Shown piece by piece: positions 10,300 to 22,146 of a stretch of 64,000 bases of DNA. The stretch lies in assembly GCA_945860915.1 (NCBI GenBank), contig CAMARR010000001.1, forward strand, positions 413,277 through 477,276. The letters run 5' to 3'. Positions within the stretch are counted from its first letter, which is position 1. Every line of letters starts with the position of its first letter. Below the pieces are notes generated by a model that was not told where the DNA came from, did not search any database, and was given only the letters and a program-made list of their open reading frames with translations. The stretch comes from Candidatus Kuenenia stuttgartensis (lineage in GTDB: Bacteria > Planctomycetota > GCA-002687715 > CAIWVZ01). The translations under genes were made by a program, and so were the position numbers.

Positions 10300-10908
10300 T
10301 CAACCCCCGCTCCCGGATGGACGTCTAAGGCGGAGGGCTTCGGCGAGGACTTCAGTACCTGCAAACTCAATGGCGCCACCACTCGAAAGGCCACGTGCGA
10401 GCCGAGACACCACGGCTTTGCCTTGTAGGCGCTTTTCGACGACCAACGCGGTGGCGTCGCCCTCGATGTCAGGATTGGTACCAAGAATGACCTCGCGCAC
10501 ACGATCTGAAGTCACGCGGTGTTCCAAGTTTCGAATCGACAGAGCCTCGACGCCTGCGCCCTCGTGCGGTGTCAGTCGTCCCATGAGAACATGGTACGTA
10601 CCTTTGAAACGTCCGGTTTTCTCGAAGGACACGACGTCTCTCGGATGCTCAACGACGAGAATGAGCCCGGCATCGCGAGTCGGGTCCGCGCAAACATCGC
10701 AGAGATCGGCTGTCGCGACATTGGAACAGCGTAAGCAAGAGGTCACGCTTTGCTTCGCCGACGAAATGGCGTCCACGAACGACCCGACCTCGGCTGGGGT
10801 GTCCCGCAGTACGGCAAAGGCAAGCCGTTCTGCAGTCTTGGTCCCTATTCCCGGGAGTCGTTCGAATTCCGCAATGAGCCGTTGTAGAGGTTCTGGAAAG
10901 CCTGCCAT
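10300..10908 (-). CDS. recR: Recombination mediator protein RecR
   Basis: The 202-residue protein has the standard RecR layout. The helix-hairpin-helix LPGIGTKTAERLAF is near the N-terminus, the four-cysteine zinc finger CLRCSNVATADLCDVC lies at about 59-74, the Toprim domain (LILVVEHPRDVVSFE and EVILGTNPDIEGDATA) is central, and a Walker-B-like C-terminus SRLARGLSSGGAIEFA follows. With RecO and RecF it loads RecA onto SSB-coated single-stranded DNA during gap repair. It lies 53 bases downstream of ybaB and just before rpoN. The order dnaX-ybaB-recR is conserved across many bacterial phyla, which supports the call. Confidence 0.97.
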   Translation of the reverse strand: MAGFPEPLQRLIAEFERLPGIGTKTAERLAFAVLRDTPAEVGSFVDAISSAKQSVTSCLRCSNVATADLCDVCADPTRDAGLILVVEHPRDVVSFEKTGRFKGTYHVLMGRLTPHEGAGVEALSIRNLEHRVTSDRVREVILGTNPDIEGDATALVVEKRLQGKAVVSRLARGLSSGGAIEFAGTEVLAEALRLRRPSGSGG

Positions 10909-10961
10909 GGGTGCCGCGTCGTTACGCGCGTCCCTATTCTATGCGAACCGCAGGACATTGA

Positions 10962-11282
10962 TCAGAACAATCCGCCGAGTCCGCCACCCATCGGCGAAAC
11001 CTTCTGCATCTCGGCATCATGGAGCTTCTTCGCCTTTTCCATGGCTGTCTTGAGCGCAACGAGCACCAAATCCTCGAGCATCTCCGTGTCCGATGGGTCA
11101 CACGCCTCAGCCTTGATCTTCACGGCCTGCGGCTCCGAGAGTCCGTTCACGATGACTGAGACGGAGCCACCGCCGGCTGCCCCCTCCACCATTCGGCTAC
11201 GCAAGTCGTCCTGCGCCTTCCGCATGTCGGACTGCATTTTTTGAGCCTGAGCCATCAACGCATTGGGATCAAATTTGTTCAT
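10962..11282 (-). CDS. YbaB/EbfC family nucleoid-associated protein
   Basis: The 106-residue protein matches the YbaB/EbfC family: an N-terminal helix with ALMAQAQKMQSDMRKAQDDL, a central strand GGSVSVIVNGLSEPQAVKI, and DTEMLEDLVLVALKTAMEKAKKLHDAEM, followed by a Gly/Met-rich tail ending MGGGLGGLF. Members form a dimeric tweezer-like fold that binds DNA without strong sequence specificity. The ATG overlaps the dnaX stop (ATGA), and recR follows, as in many bacteria. It presumably helps shape the nucleoid or supports RecR- or DnaX-linked processes, but the precise role of the family is unsettled. Confidence 0.95.
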   Translation of the reverse strand: MNKFDPNALMAQAQKMQSDMRKAQDDLRSRMVEGAAGGGSVSVIVNGLSEPQAVKIKAEACDPSDTEMLEDLVLVALKTAMEKAKKLHDAEMQKVSPMGGGLGGLF

Positions 11283-13054
11283 GGTCGATTCTGTTCCACG
11301 TGAATGATGCCACCGTCGAAGGCATCCATCACCCTGCGAACTGCAGGGTCGGCGTAAACATCTTTCTTCGGTCCTGTCGGAATAGCCGTGGGGGCCGGCC
11401 CTGTGACTTCGAATCGGAGCTTGATCGAGCAGGGAGTAAGGGCCGAGAATGCGGCTTCAATCACCGGCTTAACCTTCGGCGACTCAAGCATATTTGCGGC
11501 GATTGACGGCCCGCCGGGCAGTCCAACGATCGTCAGCGAGCCCTCAGTCCGGCACGGGAGGCTCCCCTCGAGCCACTTGGCGTGGGGAGCAAGAGATTGC
11601 GGCATATTCGCCAACATTGCCCTCCAAAGGCTCTGCTGTATCTCGAGAATGGGTGGCTTCGAGGGAAGTGCCGGCGCCACGACTGTCGGCGAAACTACGA
11701 CCGACGTCGGCACCGACGGCTCGGCTGCTTCGGAAGGGCGAGATGTAGCAGAAGGGGGTATCGGCGCGTGTGATTCCGAAGGGGCCCGCGTTAGCGATGG
11801 AACCGTTGTGCGGACCGCTGATGTGGGAGGCTGCGCGGGGGGACGGACCGGGGCAGACGTCAGAGGAGCCCGCGGGGGCGCCGAGAATCTCGGCGCAGGT
11901 ACAGGCGCACCCTGACGCGAAAGTCTCTCCTCCAACTTGTCAATTCGTGACACGAGATCAGTCCACGGAACAAGTTCGACAGATCGGGCCAACTTAAGCA
12001 GCGCAACTTCAAGCTGCAGACGACCCTGGCCCATCGATTTCACTTCGCGCCATGTATTGAGGAGAAGGCGCGTGGCAAACAGAAGTCGGTCAAGGTCGAA
12101 GCGTGAACGGGCAGCATCAATGACGCCCGACCTCCGTCCACCCGTGCCCGCTGCAAGTCCGCGGGCGGCAGCCGACATCGCCTCACGGAACGTCTCAAGC
12201 AATTGACGAAGCACTTCCTCGGCATCACGCCCAGCTTCGAATGCGTCGTCAAGCGCGATAAGAGTCGCCGCTGGGTCGCCATCGCCGAGTGCGGTGACCA
12301 AACCGAGCATCCGGTCGGAGTCGAGATTGCCAAGGGCACGATCGACATCTTCAACTTTGATGTGCTGCCCAGCAAATGAGACGATCTGATCGAGCAAGCC
12401 CACCGAATCGCGAAGTCCACCCTCGGCTTTCCGTGCGATCTCCTCTAAGACGCCGGCTTCGGCAATGACCGACTCGCGATCACAAATCGACCGAAGTCGA
12501 CTAGTAATATCGTCAGCCGTTATGCGCCTAAAGTCAAAGCGTTGGCACCGGGACACAATCGTCTCCGGAACATCCTGAAATTCGGTCGTTGCAAAAATGA
12601 ACTTGACGTGGCTCGGCGGTTCCTCGAGCGTCTTCAACAGCGCATTGAACGCTTGGATCGTCAACATGTGAACTTCGTCGATCACATAGATCCGGTAACG
12701 GGCACGAGCAGGTCGATATCCGGCGTTGTCCCTAATCGCGCGAATCTCGTCGATGCCACGATTCGAAGCGCCGTCAATTTCAAGAACGTCGAGATCTTCA
12801 CCGGCTCCGATTGCAGCGCAGATTTCGCAACGATTGCAGGGTTCTGCGTCTGCGACGTTCGGACAGTTCAGCGCCTTCGAGAGAATACGCGCCATGGAAG
12901 TTTTGCCTGTGCCACGGCTACCCGTAAACAGGAACGCATTCGCCACGCGTCCCTCGCGCAGTGCATTGCGAAGAGTGACCGCTACGGTCGACTGTCCGAC
13001 GACGTCGGCGAAGGTCTGCGGTCGGTATTTGAGGGTGAAGGGTTGGTAAGTCAA
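11279..13054 (-). CDS. dnaX: DNA polymerase III subunits gamma/tau
   Basis: The 591-residue protein starts at a TTG (13054) giving the usual DnaX N-terminus TYQPFTLKYRPQTFADVVGQ. The AAA+ clamp-loader ATPase has Walker A GSRGTGKT (45-52), a zinc module CNRCEIC, Walker B YVIDEVHML and sensor/arginine-finger sequence IVSRCQRFDF. Domain III follows, then a long Pro/Ser/Thr-rich linker (about 385-480) and a tau-like C-terminal domain. It assembles the clamp loader at the replisome. The open frame continues upstream to 13342 without a stop, but that stretch is SRP RNA and tRNA-Ser, so it is not coding. I saw no obvious slippery heptamer for a gamma frameshift. The stop overlaps ybaB by 4 bases. 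Confidence 0.95.
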   Translation of the reverse strand: MTYQPFTLKYRPQTFADVVGQSTVAVTLRNALREGRVANAFLFTGSRGTGKTSMARILSKALNCPNVADAEPCNRCEICAAIGAGEDLDVLEIDGASNRGIDEIRAIRDNAGYRPARARYRIYVIDEVHMLTIQAFNALLKTLEEPPSHVKFIFATTEFQDVPETIVSRCQRFDFRRITADDITSRLRSICDRESVIAEAGVLEEIARKAEGGLRDSVGLLDQIVSFAGQHIKVEDVDRALGNLDSDRMLGLVTALGDGDPAATLIALDDAFEAGRDAEEVLRQLLETFREAMSAAARGLAAGTGGRRSGVIDAARSRFDLDRLLFATRLLLNTWREVKSMGQGRLQLEVALLKLARSVELVPWTDLVSRIDKLEERLSRQGAPVPAPRFSAPPRAPLTSAPVRPPAQPPTSAVRTTVPSLTRAPSESHAPIPPSATSRPSEAAEPSVPTSVVVSPTVVAPALPSKPPILEIQQSLWRAMLANMPQSLAPHAKWLEGSLPCRTEGSLTIVGLPGGPSIAANMLESPKVKPVIEAAFSALTPCSIKLRFEVTGPAPTAIPTGPKKDVYADPAVRRVMDAFDGGIIHVEQNRP

Positions 13055-13077
13055 TCGGCACGCATCATACGGGGCGA

Positions 13078-13197
13078 AGAGGACTTCTCGGTCATACAAA
13101 CCACAGCCACCGGGAGCTCGGGTGAAGGCTGCTCCCGTCAGGGCCTGACCTGGTTCACCGGTCCCGGTTCCATAGCCGCACAACCGAGAAGTCCTCG
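13078..13197 (-). ncRNA. ffs: Signal recognition particle RNA (small bacterial 4.5S type)
   Basis: On the minus strand the apical domain reads CCAGGTCAGGCCC, tetraloop TGAC, then GGGAGCAGCC, matching the conserved SRP RNA domain IV with its symmetric and asymmetric loops. It is flanked by GGTGAA/TTCACC pairing. The ends pair perfectly over 14 bases (13079-13092 with 13183-13196), giving a hairpin RNA of about 118 nucleotides without an Alu domain. It binds Ffh for co-translational membrane targeting. It lies 24 bases upstream of dnaX and downstream of two tRNA-Ser genes, the same neighbourhood (tadA, SRP RNA, dnaX) known from Bacillus. The exact ends are set by the terminal helix. Confidence 0.95.
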
Positions 13198-13287
13198 TCG
13201 CTCCATCTAGGAGAACGCCGCCGCCGTTGCGATCCTGCGATCGCGACTCGACCGCCTCGGTTAGGAGATCTAGCCACCAAACACTAG

Positions 13288-13374
13288 CGGAGAGGGAGGG
13301 ATTCGAACCCTCGGTACGGTTGCCCGTACACACGCTTTCCAAGCGTGCTCATTCGACCACTCTGACACCTCTCC
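13288..13374 (-). tRNA. tRNA-Ser (anticodon GGA)
   Basis: This is an 87-nucleotide class II tRNA. The acceptor stem GGAGAGG pairs with CCTCTCC and the discriminator base is G. The anticodon stem CACGC/GCGTG encloses the loop TTGGAAA, giving anticodon GGA. There is a long variable arm, and the T loop reads GGTTCGAATCC. The CCA end is not encoded. It shares its acceptor and D-arm with the neighbouring tRNA-Ser. Confidence 0.97.
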
Positions 13375-13384
13375 CAAGGCGACC

Positions 13385-13407
13385 CGGGGGCGCCAGAAGC
13401 GCCCCCG
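13385..13407. other. Hairpin between the two tRNA-Ser genes
   Basis: A perfect 8-bp inverted repeat (CGGGGGCG and CGCCCCCG) with a 7-base loop sits in the 48-base spacer between the tandem tRNA-Ser genes. There is no T-run on the minus strand after it, so it is more likely a processing or spacer structure in a tRNA-tRNA transcript than an intrinsic terminator. Confidence 0.5.
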
Positions 13408-13422
13408 AATCCAAAGAACCAG

Positions 13423-13509
13423 CGGAGAGGTAGGGATTCGAACCCTAGGTACCCTTGCAGGCACACCGGTTTTCGAAACCGGCTCATTCGACCACTCTGA
13501 CACCTCTCC
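13423..13509 (-). tRNA. tRNA-Ser (anticodon CGA)
   Basis: This is an 87-nucleotide class II tRNA. The acceptor GGAGAGG pairs with CCTCTCC with discriminator G. The anticodon stem CCGGT/ACCGG holds the loop TTCGAAA, giving anticodon CGA. It has a long variable arm and the T loop GGTTCGAATCC. CCA is not encoded. It lies 13 bases after the tadA stop and upstream of tRNA-Ser(GGA), and the pair is probably co-transcribed with SRP RNA. Confidence 0.97.
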
Positions 13510-13523
13510 AGAGGGGCGAAATG

Positions 13524-17505
<3,982 letters not shown>

Positions 17506-17570
17506 GTCCACCGATGGATGAAACTCCGGCGCGAATGCTAGCATCAACCATTGACGCCGCGTGGTCCCCC

Positions 17571-17846
17571 ATGAACCGAACCGAAGCCATTCTCTTAGGA
17601 TCAATCGTCCTCGTCGCAGGTGGAGCGCTCTTGCTTGAAAGAGCGGACATCACGACGGTCCGAAATGTCGCCATCGGCATCGTGATGCTGCTCAACATTG
17701 CCTTCATCTACGGAGGGATCCGACGCATCCGCAGGCGCAATGCAGAAGCGCGCGCCATTTTCGAGGCGATGGCTGAAGCGCAAGCCGAAGCGGCCCGTCA
17801 GGCCGCAGCCGATGGATCAGAAGCCGAACCGGAGAAGACGCGCTGA
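17571..17846 (+). CDS. Small two-helix membrane protein of unknown function
   Basis: The 91-residue protein is predicted to have two transmembrane helices, about residues 6-23 and 32-49. An arginine cluster (RRIRRR) follows that would stay cytoplasmic, then an Ala/Glu-rich helical tail. I recognise no family. The ATG at 17571 was chosen because the membrane helix begins shortly after. In-frame ATGs at 17514 and 17535 would add an unconvincing N-terminus and crowd the divergent channel promoter. It is divergent from the mechanosensitive channel and convergent with the TPR gene, only 3 bases from its stop. A regulatory or accessory link to the channel is possible but not shown. Confidence 0.65.
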   Translation: MNRTEAILLGSIVLVAGGALLLERADITTVRNVAIGIVMLLNIAFIYGGIRRIRRRNAEARAIFEAMAEAQAEAARQAAADGSEAEPEKTR

Positions 17847-17849
17847 TCT

Positions 17850-18878
17850 TCAGACGTCCACTTCGCCACCGCCGTGCGTTGCGTCTGTGAAGTCCCAATC
17901 GGCGAGGACGGCATCAGACGTGGCACGGATTCGTGCTTCATCACGAAGTAGGTCGATCTCTCGCGTGATTCCCTCTCGAACGAGAGGATCTGCTTCGCGA
18001 GTCAACCGCTTTGCGCAAATGAGAAATCGCTCCATGTCTGCAGCAGGCCCCGGCGCAGCTGCAACGGCCGCTATGGCATCGACGAGTGAAGGATCTGCTT
18101 TGATGATCGGGCCCAGCCTCTCAGCGAATCCACGAGCGGCTTCGGGTGTCGAATCCACGACTCCGTGAACGAGTCCGAAGTCGGGTGTTTCACCTGAGAC
18201 CAGAGCAGAAAGCACGTAGAGGTTGTTGAGCATCGCAAGTCGTGCTCGCACCACGAACTCCTTGCGCTGTCCAGCCCGCATACAGGCAAACGCGGCAACG
18301 AGATGGGCATCGGGCGTCGCTCCGTCGACCGGCGGTATCACGCCACACGCACGAACCGTATCACCTGCAGCAAGCCAAGACTCACAACAATGCACGGAGA
18401 GCCCCAATGGATCGGATGCGTCTTCCGCGAGTGCCGCCGCGTACGCTAGTGCCGCGTCCTTGTGTCGGCCGAGGACTCGGAGGGCGTGTCCTTCGCCGGT
18501 TGCGGCGAGTAGCCTCACCTCAGTCGGGTCTTGCAAAAAGTCCTGCCGCGCACGTGCTGCCTTGGCCCTCGCTGCCGAGAAGGTCCGGAGCGCTTCGTCC
18601 GGGTCTCCATCTAACAGATTAAACTCGCCTAAAAGCAAATAGCCTTCTGGGCGAGACGCGTCAAGGCGCACCGCCTCGCCCGCGCGCTCCATCGCCGTGC
18701 GAATCGCGCCCTTCTCTGCGAGCTCGCGCGCCTCAAGAAGGATCTCTTCGATGACCCCATCCGGGACCGGACTATCATCGAATCGAGGCGCCAGTCGCGG
18801 CCCCCGATGCATAGGAGGACCTGGGGGTCTTCCCCGAGGATTCGGTCGGCGACCTCCACGTGGCACAAATCCGTTCAT
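17850..18878 (-). CDS. TPR-like repeat protein
   Basis: The 342-residue protein starts with a basic Pro/Gly/Arg-rich segment (residues 1-33) without a signal peptide. It continues as helical repeats with TPR spacing, for example AIRTAMERAGEAVRLDASRPEGYLLLGEFN written over residues 58-87, then DEALRTFSAAR and KDAALAYAAALAEDASDP. The C-terminal third is helical without clear repeats. Such proteins usually act as scaffolds in protein complexes. The ATG overlaps the mutY stop by 4 bases, so it is coupled to DNA-repair gene expression, but the functional link is unknown. The N-terminal basic tail might bind nucleic acid, which is speculation. Confidence 0.75.
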   Translation of the reverse strand: MNGFVPRGGRRPNPRGRPPGPPMHRGPRLAPRFDDSPVPDGVIEEILLEARELAEKGAIRTAMERAGEAVRLDASRPEGYLLLGEFNLLDGDPDEALRTFSAARAKAARARQDFLQDPTEVRLLAATGEGHALRVLGRHKDAALAYAAALAEDASDPLGLSVHCCESWLAAGDTVRACGVIPPVDGATPDAHLVAAFACMRAGQRKEFVVRARLAMLNNLYVLSALVSGETPDFGLVHGVVDSTPEAARGFAERLGPIIKADPSLVDAIAAVAAAPGPAADMERFLICAKRLTREADPLVREGITREIDLLRDEARIRATSDAVLADWDFTDATHGGGEVDV

Positions 18879-19951
18879 CGACGATCCTTCAATAGATATC
18901 TCGCTACCTTGCGCGTTTCAGTGGTGACGCTCGCGCTTGAAAGCAGCGAACGTTCGATGCGAGCGAGGCTCCCTCCGCTGACTTGCGGCGGCCGTGCCTC
19001 GACCCTATGCACTGAAACCTCAATGCGATGATGAGTGATGACATGATGGCAATTTGCAACGGTGTCCCCCACCGAGACCTCTGAAAAACCTAGGGATCCA
19101 AGCACGCCCTGTAGAGCTGTATCAGCTGATTCTCCTGGGGCGAGCCACCTGCCTGGGAGCTCCTGAAACCCGGCCAATCGTTGCCCATCCGGAATTCGAG
19201 TCGTCCAAACATGACACCCGTCCGGCACGAATGCTCGGACGCAGCGCACCGCGACCGAGGCTTTGCGCGCCCTTTTCAGCGGATAGTGCATCGGATCGCC
19301 GTCGGTCGCAACACACCAGTCGCGGATCGGACAACGTCCGCAATCGGCAAACGATGGCTTGCACACAAGTGCACCCAATTCGATCAGCGCCTCATTGAAG
19401 GCGCCCGCCGCGTCTTTCGGGATCAATGGGATGAGCTCGGACTCGATGGATTTCCGACCCTTTGCTGTCGAGGGATCAACGCGGATGCCGAGTAGTCGGG
19501 AAGCGACGCGCCCGACGTTCCCATCGATCGCGGCAACCGGCTCTCCGAACGCGAGTGAAGCGATCGCGCCCGACGTGTAGGGACCGACTCCCGGTAGCTT
19601 CATCAGAGCAGCCTGCGTCCTTGGAACCTCGCCTCCAAACGCCTCGACACATGACCTAGCTCCATCACGAAGCGATCGAATCCGACGGTAGTAACCGAGG
19701 CCCGCCCACGCGGCGAGAATCGCATCATCGCTTGCCGCTGCTAGCGAATGAGGATCGGGAAACTGCGTGACAAACGCTTCGAACCGAGGAGCAACGGTAT
19801 CCACGGTCGTCTGCTGCAACATCACTTCCGACACCCAAGTGCGCCATGGAGTGCGATTACGACGCCACGGAAGATCGCGTTTACTCGAATGGAACCAACC
19901 GACGAGGGCTTTCGAAAGCCCTCGCGCGTCACGACTCAAGGGGCTTTCCAT
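18875..19951 (-). CDS. mutY: A/G-specific adenine glycosylase
   Basis: The 358-residue protein has the HhH-GPD glycosylase core. SEVMLQQTTV holds the catalytic Glu at 42, LPGVGPYTSGAIASLAFG is the helix-hairpin-helix, and AAIDGNVGRV holds the catalytic Asp at 143. The [4Fe-4S] ligands fit C-x6-C-x2-C-x5-C (C197, C204, C207, C213). The C-terminal 120 residues resemble the Nudix-like domain that recognises 8-oxoG. It removes adenine opposite 8-oxoguanine. Its ATG lies 16 bases inside the end of the upstream lipoprotein gene, and its stop overlaps the TPR gene. It belongs to the run GHMP kinase, Nudix, lipoprotein, mutY, TPR, all on the minus strand. Confidence 0.96.
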   Translation of the reverse strand: MESPLSRDARGLSKALVGWFHSSKRDLPWRRNRTPWRTWVSEVMLQQTTVDTVAPRFEAFVTQFPDPHSLAAASDDAILAAWAGLGYYRRIRSLRDGARSCVEAFGGEVPRTQAALMKLPGVGPYTSGAIASLAFGEPVAAIDGNVGRVASRLLGIRVDPSTAKGRKSIESELIPLIPKDAAGAFNEALIELGALVCKPSFADCGRCPIRDWCVATDGDPMHYPLKRARKASVAVRCVRAFVPDGCHVWTTRIPDGQRLAGFQELPGRWLAPGESADTALQGVLGSLGFSEVSVGDTVANCHHVITHHRIEVSVHRVEARPPQVSGGSLARIERSLLSSASVTTETRKVARYLLKDRR

Positions 19952-20361
19952 GAAACGTTCGAGAGCGGATAGAAGCCGCCGGTGTCGTCGTCTCGAAAAC
20001 CATCGATGAACGGCGTGGTGCGAGGGCGGCTTGACGATGTCGGATAAAACGCACGAGTTCGCAGGTCAAGCCATCCCCGTGACACATTGCGACCGCGCGG
20101 AGGGGAGCCCACGTTGCCGATGATCTCGCCTGTGGCATCGAAATGACCGCCTACCCATTCACCCAAGACATAGGGTTCGATTGGCTTGCGTTCCTCAGTT
20201 GCCATGTGTCCCGATAGGTCCTTGAATTCGAGCCAGCCTGCCGAACGCTGCGAGGCCGGGTGCCGGTCGACGATGACAGCCCCACCACCTTGGTCTTCTG
20301 GTGCTGACGGGCCTCCACAGGCTGCAATTGACAAAAGAAGGAAAGGAATGATGCGGCGCAT
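19936..20361 (-). CDS. Small lipoprotein of unknown function
   Basis: The 141-residue protein has a short lipoprotein signal peptide (MRRIIPFLLLSIAAC) with lipobox LSIAAC and lipidation Cys followed by GG. The mature part is hydrophilic and Pro/Gly/Arg-rich, with no domain I recognise. Two starts are possible: this ATG, which gives a compact lipoprotein signal, or a GTG at 20388 that overlaps the Nudix stop as GTGA. I prefer the ATG on signal-peptide grounds. The 3' end overlaps mutY by 16 bases. The +2 and +3 residues are Gly, so export to the outer membrane or membrane anchoring cannot be decided from the sequence. Confidence 0.75.
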   Translation of the reverse strand: MRRIIPFLLLSIAACGGPSAPEDQGGGAVIVDRHPASQRSAGWLEFKDLSGHMATEERKPIEPYVLGEWVGGHFDATGEIIGNVGSPPRGRNVSRGWLDLRTRAFYPTSSSRPRTTPFIDGFRDDDTGGFYPLSNVSWKAP

Positions 20362-20384
20362 GTGTACGTGATTGTGCGCGGGGG

Positions 20385-20936
20385 TCACCGATGTCGCAAC
20401 AGGGCCACACGCTCAAGGATCAAAAGTGCCAAATGGACCTTCACATCAACAATGCCCCCGCCCTTCAACCGACGAGCGAGCCATGCGCGGACACGTTGCA
20501 ACGGAATTACATGAACCACGATGCTCTCCGTCGAATCGCCGCCCCCTTCCCCGGCCCGACGGCACCCTGTCGCCACAAAAAGTGCCACCTGTTCGTCCGT
20601 AATTCCCGGACTGACTGGACCTGTGAGAATATGACGAAGACTTCGGGCTCGGTAACCGGTTTCCTCCATGAGTTCGCGACGCGCTGCGGCAACAAGAGGC
20701 TCGCGGCTATTGCCGGGCAAGTCACCACACAGCCCCGCAGGAACTTCGATGACCGATCCCCCCATCGGCGGTCGATGCTGCTCGACCAAGATCATGCCGC
20801 CTTCTTCGGTGAGTGCGGCGATACCCACAGCAGGCCGAGGGCTTGTCCGCTCCACAGCCTCCCAAGTTCCCAATTCGACGAATCGAAGGAACCTGCCCTG
20901 ATGGACCACTTTCCGCTTCACTAGCCTAGATTTCAT
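20385..20936 (-). CDS. Nudix hydrolase, ADP-ribose pyrophosphatase-like
   Basis: The 183-residue protein carries a Nudix box ending REPLVAAARRELMEETGY (residues 78-95), with the metal-binding Glu residues of RELMEE. An upstream PAGLCGD matches the ADP-ribose pyrophosphatase subfamily, and the N-terminal strands (VKRKVVHQGRFLRFVE) are the typical dimer-exchange part. A Gly expected at the start of the strict Nudix consensus is shifted by a small insertion. It likely hydrolyses a nucleoside diphosphate sugar. The ATG overlaps the GHMP kinase stop by 4 bases, so a role in sugar-nucleotide turnover next to a sugar kinase is plausible. Confidence 0.9.
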   Translation of the reverse strand: MKSRLVKRKVVHQGRFLRFVELGTWEAVERTSPRPAVGIAALTEEGGMILVEQHRPPMGGSVIEVPAGLCGDLPGNSREPLVAAARRELMEETGYRARSLRHILTGPVSPGITDEQVALFVATGCRRAGEGGGDSTESIVVHVIPLQRVRAWLARRLKGGGIVDVKVHLALLILERVALLRHR

Positions 20937-22099
20937 CCGATGTCGATTTTTGATTGGCCGCCAAGGGAAACAACCGTAAATGTCATGCGCCTTGCCGCGT
21001 CAGGGAACTTCGAAGCGTAGAGAGGCCTGATTCGCTTCTCGAGTTCGCCTGCGGAGCCAAGTTGAATGAACGCCAACATGCCGCCCCCGAATCCGGCACC
21101 AGCGAGCGTCGCTCCGATGACGGAAGCATCACGTTGAAGCTCATCAAGAAGAAACGTCGTCTCCGGCGTCCCTGCACCGAAAAAATCGACCATGGACCTA
21201 CCGCTTTGGTTCATAAGAGCACCCAATCCCGCGAGGTCGCCCTGTGCGAAACAAGAGAGTCCGTGCTTCACACGCTTGTTCTCTGATAAGACGTGGTCAA
21301 CCCGCTTAGCCGCCGTCGGATCAAGCCCTGAACGTTTCCTGCGAAACTCCTCGTACCCGATCGATCGCAAGACCGGAGGATCGCCGGTAGCTCCTAGTGC
21401 ACGAGCCGCTGAGCGACACTCCTCGACCCGCAAGTTGTACGGTGACTCACGAAGGTCACGGTCGACGCCCGAGTCAAGGATGAGCGCGTCGAAGGGCGGA
21501 CACTTCTTTCCAATGGGATACGCCTTCGGAACGCCATCGAGGCAGTCGATATAGACAATTTTCCGAGGACCACCAGACAGAATCACAGTCGGATCTAGGA
21601 TGCCGACCTCAACCCCCGCGTAGCGGCGCTCCGCCTCGACGACCACGCGGATACGGTCGCGCCGCGACAGATCTAATCCGTGGAGGTCAAGCAAGACGGC
21701 AAGCCATGCGCAAGCCAAAGCTGCGGACGAGGAGACGCCACCTGGCATCAAATCACCTTCGACGAGCGCGTCGCACCCGATCGACAACGGGAACTGCTCC
21801 GAAAGGACCACGGCGCACCCCCTCAGGTAGTCGCCAAAATCTCCAGACCGCGGGGGCGGCGAGGCGATATCGAACTCGACCTCCCCCGTAAATTCACGAG
21901 AACGCGCGCGGACGAGACCGTCCGTGCGAGGGATAAACGCGATCCTGAGCCGTGCAAGAGTCGTCATACCAATGACGAGTCCGTGCTGATGGTCCGTATG
22001 CGCGCCGAGCGGGCTAATTCGGTACGGAGCTTCGGAAATCTTCGGATTGTCCGATGTTCCCCACGTGGACCGAAACCGCTGTACGATGTCTTGCGCCAA
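20933..22099 (-). CDS. GHMP sugar kinase, galacturonokinase/galactokinase-like
   Basis: The 388-residue protein has the three GHMP motifs. The substrate motif YRISPLGAHTDHQHG (26-40) replaces the GalK signature GRVNLIGEHTDY. The ATP loop is PGGVSSSAAL (119-128), and GAGFGGGM is near the C-terminus. GILDPTVILSG retains the catalytic-base Asp of the galactokinase group. The PLGAHxDHQ form is what I recall from plant galacturonokinases, so the substrate may be a uronic acid rather than galactose. It is probably a cytoplasmic sugar-1-kinase. The start is a TTG at 22099 with no visible Shine-Dalgarno sequence, divergent from the DUF1800 gene, and is less certain than the rest. The Nudix gene follows in overlap. 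Confidence 0.88.
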   Translation of the reverse strand: MAQDIVQRFRSTWGTSDNPKISEAPYRISPLGAHTDHQHGLVIGMTTLARLRIAFIPRTDGLVRARSREFTGEVEFDIASPPPRSGDFGDYLRGCAVVLSEQFPLSIGCDALVEGDLMPGGVSSSAALACAWLAVLLDLHGLDLSRRDRIRVVVEAERRYAGVEVGILDPTVILSGGPRKIVYIDCLDGVPKAYPIGKKCPPFDALILDSGVDRDLRESPYNLRVEECRSAARALGATGDPPVLRSIGYEEFRRKRSGLDPTAAKRVDHVLSENKRVKHGLSCFAQGDLAGLGALMNQSGRSMVDFFGAGTPETTFLLDELQRDASVIGATLAGAGFGGGMLAFIQLGSAGELEKRIRPLYASKFPDAARRMTFTVVSLGGQSKIDIG

Positions 22100-22146
22100 G
22101 GCAATGGAAGGATCGTCGAATTCGCACCCTTCGGCAACCCCAAAAA

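Noticed and set aside
10187-11053. Open frame of 288 codons on the plus strand over rpoN, recR and ybaB
   Set aside because: It runs antisense across three conserved genes, so it cannot be a real gene in this arrangement.
13055-13342. In-frame 96-codon N-terminal extension of dnaX
   Set aside because: The stretch is the SRP RNA and part of tRNA-Ser(GGA). The frame is open by chance, and DnaX homologs begin at the TTG-encoded TYQPF segment.
13385-13407. Intrinsic terminator between the tRNA-Ser genes
   Set aside because: The stem is strong, but no T-run follows on the minus strand, and the downstream tRNA would otherwise need its own promoter. Kept only as a hairpin.
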